Positions 44,259-51,903 of a DNA stretch of 64,000 bases are shown here, piece after piece. Made by a program: the position numbers and the translations under genes. Location: contig NZ_CP029064.1 in assembly GCF_003076275.1 (NCBI RefSeq), positions 372,001 through 436,000 of the forward strand. Reading direction: 5' to 3'. Under the pieces are notes generated by a model. It made no database searches and was not told where the DNA came from. It saw only the letters and a list, made by a program, of their open reading frames with translations. The stretch comes from Microbulbifer sp. A4B17 (GTDB lineage: Bacteria > Pseudomonadota > Gammaproteobacteria > Pseudomonadales > Cellvibrionaceae). Position 1 is the stretch's first letter. Each line of letters begins with the position of its first letter.

Positions 44259-45509
44259 TCAGAAAAAGAGGTCCACAGCCAGGTAACTGCTGCTGGTCAC
44301 CGGTTGGCTCAGCTCCAGATCCTCGTTGGCGCGGCTGCCGGAGAGACCTAAATAGAGGGTGACGCTGTCGCTTGGGCTGTAGGAAAGTTCGGCAAAACCG
44401 CTGCTGCTGGACTGATCCAGGCCCTGAAGTAATCTGGCGGTAAGGCTCCAGCGGCGGTCGCCAAACAACTTTGGCCAGGTGGTTTGCAGCAGGGCATAGT
44501 GGCGCTGTACAAACGGGTGCAGCGGGCGGTTGCGAGATGGCCCCCGGCCCGCTGACGGCAGGGCGGCGAGCTGCGGGTTGCGCAGTTCGGCCTCGCTAAG
44601 GGCGTAGCCGTTATAGATAAGCTCCAGGCCGGTTTCGGCGCCGGAAGTGGCGCCGTAGCGCAGATTGATCACACCGTCCCAACGCCAGTGACTGCGGTTT
44701 TGCGTCAGCTCGATACCTGTGTCACTGGATTCCGCGTAACCCCGGGAGGCGGCAAACTCTGCACCGAGGGTCCAGGCATCGCCGAGGCCGTGTTGGACGT
44801 AACCGCCGGCATAGGGCTGGAAACCGCCACCACCAGCGGCGACAGCGCCGACAGTTGTCACCTGCCCCTCAACCCAATTCCACTCGGCTCGGGTCAGCTG
44901 GAAGCTGCCTCCGCTGTCGATGGCGTCTACGGTATCCAGGCGGGGGTCCGCCACCAACAGGCTGGCGCGCGCCCGGGCGGAGATATCAGTACTGGCAAAA
45001 GCCATGGGTTTGCCGGGAATATCCCGGCGCGGTGTCACGGCGCCGTTGTCGGGAAACAGTCGGTTCGTAGGGCTGTAGAGCAATGATGGCCCCCAGCCCT
45101 GCAGGCGCTTGCCAGCGCCGAATCGGGTTCCCTCTTCTGTTTCGTAAAGCAGGTAGCCTTCGGCAAACCAGTCGGGGTAAGGATCTGGCATTGTTGCCGG
45201 ACGCTCATCTTTGTCCGCAGCAAGGCGGGGTTTGAGAACGATTCGGGTGCCGTCGCAATAGCCTTTGGTGCAGCGCATTTGTAAATCCAGGCGCAGCTCG
45301 GCGGCGCTGCGCCGGGTGTCGTCATCTCCCAGAGTCTCAGCCAATCGCTCACGTTCATAGATCGCCTGCAGGCTCAGTTCGTAGTCACTGCGCCAGGTTT
45401 TGCTATTGCTGCTGGTATCGAAGGCCCACTGGGTCTGGCCCAGGACAGGCATAGCCACAGTGAATGTGGCCAGGGCAATCAGGCGCTTTCCAAGGCTTTG
45501 CTTTCGCAC
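44259..45509 (-). CDS. Outer-membrane beta-barrel protein candidate
   Basis: A 416-residue protein with a signal peptide (KRLIALATFTVAMPVLGQ). Many alternating strands are rich in Tyr, Trp, Gly and Arg (FGAGKRLQGWGPSLLYSPTNRLFP, YGATSGAETGLELIYNGY, WSLTARLLQGLDQSSSSGFAELSYSP). The C-terminal strand ends LAVDLFF with a terminal Phe, the mark of BAM-inserted barrels. The family is not recognised with certainty. Because it is co-encoded with an ABC exporter and LolA-like domain, it may be the outer-membrane acceptor or channel. The GTG start overlaps the end of the ligase gene by 31 bp with GGAGG 7 nt upstream, suggesting coupling. Confidence 0.72.
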   Translation of the reverse strand: MRKQSLGKRLIALATFTVAMPVLGQTQWAFDTSSNSKTWRSDYELSLQAIYERERLAETLGDDDTRRSAAELRLDLQMRCTKGYCDGTRIVLKPRLAADKDERPATMPDPYPDWFAEGYLLYETEEGTRFGAGKRLQGWGPSLLYSPTNRLFPDNGAVTPRRDIPGKPMAFASTDISARARASLLVADPRLDTVDAIDSGGSFQLTRAEWNWVEGQVTTVGAVAAGGGGFQPYAGGYVQHGLGDAWTLGAEFAASRGYAESSDTGIELTQNRSHWRWDGVINLRYGATSGAETGLELIYNGYALSEAELRNPQLAALPSAGRGPSRNRPLHPFVQRHYALLQTTWPKLFGDRRWSLTARLLQGLDQSSSSGFAELSYSPSDSVTLYLGLSGSRANEDLELSQPVTSSSYLAVDLFF

Positions 45510-47254
45510 GAGGCTGCCTCCGTGATTACCGTTCGCGATTGCTGCACTATCGGGTTGTAACGCTCGCGCAGGCGGCGCTTAAGAGTTTTACCGGTGGCAC
45601 CTATGGGGAATTCAGCCCAGTCGATCACCCACAAGTAATCCAGTCGCTGATGGCCCGGGAGCAGGGCATTGAGGCTTTGACGCAGGGATTCTGCATCTGT
45701 CAGGTCGACACCTGCCTGCGGAGCAACAACGGCTGCCGGTACTTCGGGCCCTTCCGGGTGAGGACGTAAACCGAACACACAAGTGTCGAGAACACCGCCT
45801 TGCTTTAACACAACCTCCTCCAGTGGCAGGGTGTAAACCGGCCCTGCGGCACTGTGGATCACGTCCACTTCCCGGTCCAGGTGAACGATTTCTCCATCGC
45901 TGCCCTGGCGCACCATATCCCCGGTAAACCACCAGCCATCCAGCGTTGAGGCGTAGTAGACATCATGGGCATTCCAGTATCCGTCGAACATGCTCTTGCC
46001 CTTGATCATCAAGCGCCCCACCTGGCCTTTTTCCACAGGAACACCATCGGCGTCGGCAATCTTGATCATCGGACCCAGGGGGGTCTTGCGTCCCACGCGG
46101 CGGTCGAAGTGCTTGGTCCAGGGGGTAGTGATTCGCAGGAGCGCCGCGATTCCCACTTCACTGGAACCGAGGCCATCCACAAACAGTGAGCCGCGCCAGG
46201 GCAAGCCCAAGCGGGTGAAGAAGGAGCCGTGAGCGATAAATGCGCGCTGCTGCACCTCGTGGCTGGCATCGGCGGTAGTACCCCAGATACGCACGCTGTC
46301 CAAGGGCTGGTCCAGGGCCCCGGATTCCATCAGGCGGGTGTAAGTGATAGGGAACCCAAAAAAAACACTGGGCTTGCGGTTGTGTAACTGTGACACCAGC
46401 TCCCTTGCTTCCAGCTTGTCATCCAGGATTACGTGTATCCCCATCATCAACATGCCGTGCAGGTAGAGATGGGAAACCTGGTGGTTAAGTGGCAGGGCAA
46501 AGCAGGCCAGGTCACGGGTGGAGATTGGGTTGAACAGCACTATAGAGCGCAGGGACTGAGCGATGCCTTCCTGTTTCAGAATCACGCCTTTAGGTACGCC
46601 GGTGGTACCCGAGGTGTGGACGATATAGAGCGGGTCGGCGGCACCTCGCGGGGATTCTGGCACCGGGGCCAGAGGTTCAAGCAGCAATACAGCCAGGCTG
46701 CGTACCTTTGGAGCCAGGTGGTTGTTGCTATCCGTAAGAACTGTACCGGTCAACCCGCTAAATAAAGTGCTGCCAGCGCCGTTTGCGGTGAGTTTTTGCC
46801 AGCCACTGGTATCTGTTACCAACAGTTTCACCCCCATGCGCTCCATATAACCTATCGCTGTCTCGGGGGCGACATTGCCGTTGATGGGCACTGCGATAGC
46901 TCCGATACGCAATGCGGCGACGGAGAACAGGAAGTAGTCGAACTGGTTGGCTTTGTAGATTGCTACCCGATCCCCTGCACTGACACCCAGGTGGCTCCAA
47001 CAGGCCGATAGCTGGCGCACGGTGCGGAGTATCAACGCGGCACTCCAGTGTTGTTCACGGCTCCAGCTAAGTGGTCGGGTGAGTTCGATCAGCTCGCGGT
47101 CACCGTGGCGGCGCGTGGCAAATTCCAGTGCTTGATCGACGCGGTTGTCCCAGCTGGCCAGCAGGGAGAGACGCCCCCAGTAACCGAGTCGCAACAAAAC
47201 AAAAGTCAGGTAGCCCAATACCAGGATTAAGGGGACAGCAATGGCGTAGCTCAT
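45479..47254 (-). CDS. Membrane-anchored adenylate-forming acyl ligase
   Basis: A 591-residue ANL-superfamily ligase. An N-terminal transmembrane segment (YAIAVPLILVLGYLTFVLL, residues 3-21) precedes the catalytic part, as in membrane-bound acyl-CoA synthetases. Motifs: IVHTSGTTGVPKGVILKQEG (~residue 210), DGLGSSEVGIAALLR (~362), WFTGDMVRQGSDGEIVHLDREVDVIHSAAG (~442), and catalytic Lys in IGATGKTLKRRLRERY. The odd A8 region (Asp-Val-Ile-His in place of the usual Lys-Gly motif) is a deviation. It may activate a fatty or aryl acid at the membrane for the condensation-type enzyme encoded 6 nt upstream. Substrate unknown. Confidence 0.83.
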   Translation of the reverse strand: MSYAIAVPLILVLGYLTFVLLRLGYWGRLSLLASWDNRVDQALEFATRRHGDRELIELTRPLSWSREQHWSAALILRTVRQLSACWSHLGVSAGDRVAIYKANQFDYFLFSVAALRIGAIAVPINGNVAPETAIGYMERMGVKLLVTDTSGWQKLTANGAGSTLFSGLTGTVLTDSNNHLAPKVRSLAVLLLEPLAPVPESPRGAADPLYIVHTSGTTGVPKGVILKQEGIAQSLRSIVLFNPISTRDLACFALPLNHQVSHLYLHGMLMMGIHVILDDKLEARELVSQLHNRKPSVFFGFPITYTRLMESGALDQPLDSVRIWGTTADASHEVQQRAFIAHGSFFTRLGLPWRGSLFVDGLGSSEVGIAALLRITTPWTKHFDRRVGRKTPLGPMIKIADADGVPVEKGQVGRLMIKGKSMFDGYWNAHDVYYASTLDGWWFTGDMVRQGSDGEIVHLDREVDVIHSAAGPVYTLPLEEVVLKQGGVLDTCVFGLRPHPEGPEVPAAVVAPQAGVDLTDAESLRQSLNALLPGHQRLDYLWVIDWAEFPIGATGKTLKRRLRERYNPIVQQSRTVITEAASCESKALESA

Positions 47255-47260
47255 GGTGCA

Positions 47261-48673
47261 TCAACTCCGGTGAGTGGGTGACAGCTCGTCCAGCAGCTTG
47301 CGCAGCTCACCCAGGAAGGGTGCTGCGAATTCTGCGTGGATGTCGGCAAACGCCGAGCGGCGATAAACCAGATCCAACTGCATCCGGCCATTGACCGTGG
47401 GCGTGTAGAGAATGAAGTCGTAGGGCGGCACCAAGCAGCCGAAACCCACGTAGCTTTGGGTTTGGTGCTCATCTGAGCCAAAAGAAGAGAAATCCTCTTC
47501 TATTCGCCCGGGATTGGAGTAACAGGCATTGGTACCGAGTGCCCGGTTCAGCAGGCGCCGGGCTAGGCCGTGCAGGGGGCGCAGACGCAGTATCGGCAGC
47601 AGGGTTTCCAGTCTGGCGAGTTCAGTGCTGACCCGATCATTGCTCCGAGCTTCTGCCATGGCACTGTGCATGCTTTCTATCAGCGCCGGGGTGCTCTGAC
47701 CGGTGCGCAGGCGAATCCCGATGGGGATCAGGTAGTTGCGGAAGCTGTGATCGTAGCGTTGATCAATTAGCCGGCGCAGGCTCACCGCGCAGGTCATGCG
47801 CAAATAGCCGGATTTGTGCCGGCCGGAGGTTTCCATCAGTCGCGCCAGGGCGGTACACAACAATGTGTTGATAGTGACCCCATTGGTTTTGGCTGTGCTG
47901 GCCAGGCGCTCTTCCAGGGCTCTGGGCATCAGGCTCTGGAAAAAATCCAGGTGTCCGATTTCCCGGTTGTTATCGTCAGTCTCCCAGCGCTGTCCGCGCA
48001 GCTTTACCGGCATGCCACTGTCGTTGCGCATCAGATCGAGTCCCACGCTGGCGAACGCCTGTAGCCAGCGATAGCCGCGCTTCAGGGGGCGGAACCAGTC
48101 TGGACGAATTTCCGGCAGTGGTGTGAAGGGCAGTGGTTGATTGGTGGCAACGGCACCAGGCACGCCGCTAATATGGGCGTAGTGATCGATAATCGCGCGC
48201 AGCAGCAGGCAGTCACTGCGGGCGTCGGCGACACCGTGGTGGCTGCTCAGGTAGACGCAGGAGTTGTGTCCATTGCCACCGTTGACCAGCAAAACCTGAA
48301 GGGGCGGACGGTCGCACCACTGCAGGCGGTGCGTTGAGCTGAAGTCCATCAGCAACTGGCGAAAATCGTGGTCGTTGAAATCGCAGGCGCCTACATACTC
48401 CAGGCAGTGGACCCATTGATAGGACCCGGTATTTACTTCATATAGCTGCTGGCCCTTGGGGCGGGTGCGCAGCAGCGGTATCTGGCGCACCGCGCGCTGC
48501 ACACTCTGCTCCAGCAACTGTGGTTGAATCCGCCCACTGACAATCAGGATCTGGTTGGTGTTGACGTTGGCCAGCTCACCTAAATGGATAAAAAACTCGG
48601 CCATGGCATCGATGGGCTGGGGGGCCGTAAAGGCGACATTGGCGGCTGTTGTAGATGCGGTGAAACTGTCCAT
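47261..48673 (-). CDS. Stand-alone condensation-domain-like acyltransferase
   Basis: A 470-residue protein of the NRPS condensation/WS-DGAT/PapA acyltransferase superfamily. The catalytic motif is SSHHGVADARSD (~residue 141), an HHxxxDA variant of HHxxxDG, keeping the catalytic His and Asp. An N-terminal segment (PIDAMAEFFIHLGE, VSGRIQPQLLEQSVQRAVRQIPLLRTR) matches the first half of the fold and GVTINTLLCTALARLM the second. It would join an activated acyl group to an amine or alcohol. The operon encodes no carrier protein, so CoA thioesters are the probable donors. The ATG at 48673 has GAGGAG 6 nt upstream. Confidence 0.8.
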   Translation of the reverse strand: MDSFTASTTAANVAFTAPQPIDAMAEFFIHLGELANVNTNQILIVSGRIQPQLLEQSVQRAVRQIPLLRTRPKGQQLYEVNTGSYQWVHCLEYVGACDFNDHDFRQLLMDFSSTHRLQWCDRPPLQVLLVNGGNGHNSCVYLSSHHGVADARSDCLLLRAIIDHYAHISGVPGAVATNQPLPFTPLPEIRPDWFRPLKRGYRWLQAFASVGLDLMRNDSGMPVKLRGQRWETDDNNREIGHLDFFQSLMPRALEERLASTAKTNGVTINTLLCTALARLMETSGRHKSGYLRMTCAVSLRRLIDQRYDHSFRNYLIPIGIRLRTGQSTPALIESMHSAMAEARSNDRVSTELARLETLLPILRLRPLHGLARRLLNRALGTNACYSNPGRIEEDFSSFGSDEHQTQSYVGFGCLVPPYDFILYTPTVNGRMQLDLVYRRSAFADIHAEFAAPFLGELRKLLDELSPTHRS

Positions 48674-48683
48674 AGCCAACTCC

Positions 48684-49793
48684 TCAGATCACTTCGGCAG
48701 TTGCAGCCTTTTCGGCCTCACTGGTTTTGGAGTTTGTAGGTTTGCCGGCATACCAGGCACAGAGGCCCCAGACTTCTTCGGCGGATAGAGGTTTGACAGG
48801 CTCGGTGCGCCCGGTAACGGCATCCAGGCGGGAGCGGTCGAAGTGCCACTCGATGCGCATAAAGCGCTGGTTGAGCCTGACGGCCCGATCGAATTTTTGC
48901 TCGACAGAGGTGGTGGGATTACCCAGGTGTGCCTTCACCCCGGCGACATCCGCCCAAATCTGCACCATTTTTTCCGCCGGTACTGCAACGCCACCGGAGC
49001 AGTGGAATACCTCAAATTTTCCGGGATCTTCGCTGCGTAAGGTCAGTGAACAGGCGTCAGCGCACAGTTGGTCCACGGAAACCAGGTCCAGGCGCGGCTC
49101 TGGCAACAGGTCGATGGCGAGATCGCAATTCCCGGCGCCGGCGACGGCCAACATGGCATCCTGGAACATGTAAAAACCAAAACCGTTGCGGTGCACCCAG
49201 TGGGTGTGGCGGTGGCCCACAACTACGCTGGGGCGGAAGATAGTGATCGGCAGGCTGTTGCGCAGTGACAGCAGGTGCAGGGAGTGTTCTGCACTCCATT
49301 TTGTAGTCTGGTAGGTATTCACCATCTGGCTGAAGGGGTGCAGCTCCTCCTTCACTTCACCGCCAGCCATACCTGCGACATAGGCCGTGGAAACATAGTA
49401 AAAACGTCGGCATCTGGGGGCCTGTTGCTGAACGGTTTGGTAGAGCCGTGCGGTATTGCCCACATTGGTGTTAATGGCGGTTTCCAGTTTATGAGGCGAA
49501 TAGCTCATCTCCGCTGCCACATGCCAAACCTCGGTAACACCGCTGAGGTCGGTTGTGGCGAGGATATTTTCCAGCTCGCTGAAATCGGTATCGATCACAG
49601 TCAGGTGGTTCTCAACCGCGCCGCTCACATCCAGCTGGCAGCCGTGCGCAGCGGTGAGTACGGCATTAATCGTGCGGATACTGTCTGGATCGTTGCGGGA
49701 TAGGGCGATGACTTTAACACCGCGAGCTAAAAGGTTTGCCGCCAGTGCGCTGCCGACAAAGCCGGTTGCGCCGGTAATGAGTACCTGGTGCAC
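48684..49793 (-). CDS. Thioester-reductase-like SDR (NAD_binding_4 family)
   Basis: A 369-residue extended short-chain dehydrogenase. The nucleotide site VLITGATGFVGSALAANLLARG is at the N-terminus. VWHVAAEMSYSPHKLE and FYYVSTAYVAGMAGGEVKEEL (~residue 140) carry the Ser/Thr, and Tyr-x3-Lys is in NTYQTTKWSAEHSLHL. ITIFRPSVVVG is typical of thioester reductase and fatty acyl reductase domains. It may reduce an acyl thioester to aldehyde or alcohol, or act as an ordinary epimerase/dehydrogenase. The GTG at 49793 with AAGGAG 7-8 nt upstream is a better start than the GTG two codons earlier, where the spacing is too short. Confidence 0.8.
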   Translation of the reverse strand: MHQVLITGATGFVGSALAANLLARGVKVIALSRNDPDSIRTINAVLTAAHGCQLDVSGAVENHLTVIDTDFSELENILATTDLSGVTEVWHVAAEMSYSPHKLETAINTNVGNTARLYQTVQQQAPRCRRFYYVSTAYVAGMAGGEVKEELHPFSQMVNTYQTTKWSAEHSLHLLSLRNSLPITIFRPSVVVGHRHTHWVHRNGFGFYMFQDAMLAVAGAGNCDLAIDLLPEPRLDLVSVDQLCADACSLTLRSEDPGKFEVFHCSGGVAVPAEKMVQIWADVAGVKAHLGNPTTSVEQKFDRAVRLNQRFMRIEWHFDRSRLDAVTGRTEPVKPLSAEEVWGLCAWYAGKPTNSKTSEAEKAATAEVI

Positions 49794-49859
49794 TTTCACA
49801 CTCCTTGTATTTCCGATCGGTGGTTTGGCGGAGGCGCAGCGCGCCTCCGGGCGGGAAAA

Positions 49860-51173
49860 TCAGAGTTCGATAATGTGTTCGTCGACTTTCACACCGACGT
49901 GGCGGCCGGGCTCAGTGCCGAATCCCAACACGCGATCGCCGGGCCTTAGCTCGGTGACATTCAGCGGGGTCGCCTTGTCGGAGAACACGCGCACATGCCA
50001 GTCGTCCTGCATGATGATGTTGACCTTGCGGTTTTGCGGGAAGGTGGCTTCGATCAGTAGCAGCGGGCGGATTTCCGTTTTGGTGCGCCCCACGTAAACC
50101 TGGCGGGTTTCGCCTTTGGAGTTCACCGTGGTCAGTTGGCTGCCGGCACGCAGCTCGCTGATATAGCTGGTGCGATCATTGCTTTGGAATACATAGCTGT
50201 GTACGGAAGCGGCGTTGATACGGAATGGGCGCAGCTCCATATAGGGCAGGTGGAACACTTCCGGGCAGCAGAGAATACCGCCGGTAGAGGTGGAACCCAC
50301 CAGGATGCCCTCATCCGGATTGAACATATGGGTAGTATCGATACAGGCTCGATAGCCCAGACCCAGATGAGTGATGCGATCGATGACGCCCACTTCAATA
50401 TCAATTTTTGGTGAAGTTTGCGCATCCATCTTGTTGGCAAAACGGTCGAACTGCTCCATGGATGTGAAAGAGGCGAGGACGCCGTCACTGCCCAGTTCCA
50501 GGACGCCGAGCGCGATTACTGCATCGTCCACATCCTGGTTGACCTCTTTCAGCAGAACGGTGTTGGTTTTGTGCAGTTCTGCAATTACCAGCTCAAGAGG
50601 AATATTGGTGGGATCTTTGAAGGACACCATCAGGTGGTCATAGTGCATGCCCTGGTGAAAAGACGTGTGCAGGCTCTCGGCATTATCTACATGAATACGC
50701 AGACTGGTGCGCAGGCCGGCTTCACTGGCTGCGCTCAGTATCTGGGCCTCGTAGCTGGATACGATCGCGGGTTTTTCTTTACCGGCAGTTTCCTGTAACA
50801 GCTTGCCGAATTTTTCCCACTCACCCATATCCTCCAGGTGAACCACTCGCTGCAACCTGGGGGAAACGGCTTCATTTAAAAGCTCAAAGTTATCGGCGTA
50901 GAGGACAATCCCGTTGTAACGGCCCTGACCTAGACGCTGGATAATAGCCTTGCGGGTTTCTTCATCCAGTGTCTTGAGCACATTGGAGTCATACCAGAGC
51001 ACGTGCTCGCGATTTTCGCGCACTTCTGTGGTAGCGGGAAAAAGCGCGGTGTTGGCGGGCGGAGCCGGCTCCAGTGGCGTAGTGGGCTCGCGCTTCGATG
51101 GGGAAGCTTTTTCCTGTGCACTTTTGCGGGCTTTTTTGGAAGTGGCAGGGCGTTTGCTCTCAACTTGTTCCAT
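49860..51173 (-). CDS. 3-dehydroquinate synthase II homologue, GriH-like
   Basis: A 437-residue protein. Residues ~1-55 are a Lys/Pro/Ser-rich, probably disordered extension. The remainder is the archaeal-type DHQ synthase II family: VLWYDSN start, VSFKDPTNIPLELVIAEL, EVGVIDRITHLGLGYRACIDTTHMFNPDEGILVGSTSTGGILCCPEV, PYMELRPFRINAASVHSYV, and C-terminal IIMQDDWHVRVF and PGDRVLGFGTEPGRHVG. In methanogens it makes dehydroquinate from the ADH synthase product; the bacterial homologue GriH makes 3-amino-4-hydroxybenzoate from the GriI product. With a GriI-like aldolase in the operon the latter is more likely. It is the first gene of the ten-gene operon. Confidence 0.88.
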   Translation of the reverse strand: MEQVESKRPATSKKARKSAQEKASPSKREPTTPLEPAPPANTALFPATTEVRENREHVLWYDSNVLKTLDEETRKAIIQRLGQGRYNGIVLYADNFELLNEAVSPRLQRVVHLEDMGEWEKFGKLLQETAGKEKPAIVSSYEAQILSAASEAGLRTSLRIHVDNAESLHTSFHQGMHYDHLMVSFKDPTNIPLELVIAELHKTNTVLLKEVNQDVDDAVIALGVLELGSDGVLASFTSMEQFDRFANKMDAQTSPKIDIEVGVIDRITHLGLGYRACIDTTHMFNPDEGILVGSTSTGGILCCPEVFHLPYMELRPFRINAASVHSYVFQSNDRTSYISELRAGSQLTTVNSKGETRQVYVGRTKTEIRPLLLIEATFPQNRKVNIIMQDDWHVRVFSDKATPLNVTELRPGDRVLGFGTEPGRHVGVKVDEHIIEL

Positions 51174-51335
51174 GTCGGTTTCCTGATGACGTTTGAAAAA
51201 CTGTGGAGCTGGCTGAGGGAACTGGCTCTGTAATTGAGTCGGGTGGTTGGAAACTTCCCCACCAATTGCTTCCCTGCATCTGGCCAGCGGCCATAAATAC
51301 CGGCGGCTAGACTAAGTTCGAGGGGGGTGAACGTC

Positions 51336-51355
51336 ACCTAGCAGAACTGTTAGGT
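51336..51355 (-). promoter_or_regulatory. Lux/las-box-like palindrome upstream of the biosynthetic operon
   Basis: ACCTAGCAGAACTGTTAGGT is a 20-bp imperfect palindrome with 16 of 20 positions self-complementary. It has the CT-N12-AG frame and shares 14 of 20 bases with the lasB OP1 box as I recall it. On the minus strand TAGTCT lies 22-27 nt downstream, the distance expected for a -10 when the box overlaps -35. The box is 163 bp before the DHQ-synthase-II start. Confidence 0.6.
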
Positions 51356-51789
51356 GCGATTGTTTGGCGCCTCTGTTAACAATTTTTACAGGTGTGCCAA
51401 TTGAGTTTTTCGTCACCGAAAAGTGTATTTAATCCACTTCCCCATACCTGAAACAGGTACGTACGTATGACGGTTTTTTTGCGCGCCCGGTGATGGGGCT
51501 TCCCTATTGAATCGGGCCTATGAGCTTATTTATTGAAGATGGACTTGTTATCAATCGGTTGAGGGGATTGGTGAGAGGGAGGATCTCGGGAAACGCTAGG
51601 CTTGATAAATAAATTTTCGTCAAATTGATCTATGCTAACTGCTCTGCACCAACGCTCGATATATTTGCGCGGTTAATCCGTTTTCCCGATAGGCCTATTC
51701 CAAGGGCAGGCATTTACATCGGGAAAATTTGAATAGCGGTAATCGGACCGCAGATGGAGACAGGCGGACACTTTTGACAGGGAGCGTTG

Positions 51790-51805
51790 TGTGAATTAGA
51801 TCACA
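51790..51805 (+). promoter_or_regulatory. CRP/Vfr-type binding site upstream of the fimX-like gene
   Basis: TGTGAATTAGATCACA matches TGTGA-N6-TCACA perfectly. It is centred about 106 bp before the fimX-like start. A weak -10 (TTGTAT, 51826-51831) lies at the spacing of a class II CRP promoter. The rest of 51174-51903 holds no gene. Confidence 0.65.
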
Positions 51806-51903
51806 GGTACCACTTTCATCTACCCTTGTATGCCATCCTCGACGCCCCCTAAAATTACCGCCAGCGGTAGCTGTGTGCCGCCATTAAAAAAATAGAGCAA
51901 GTA

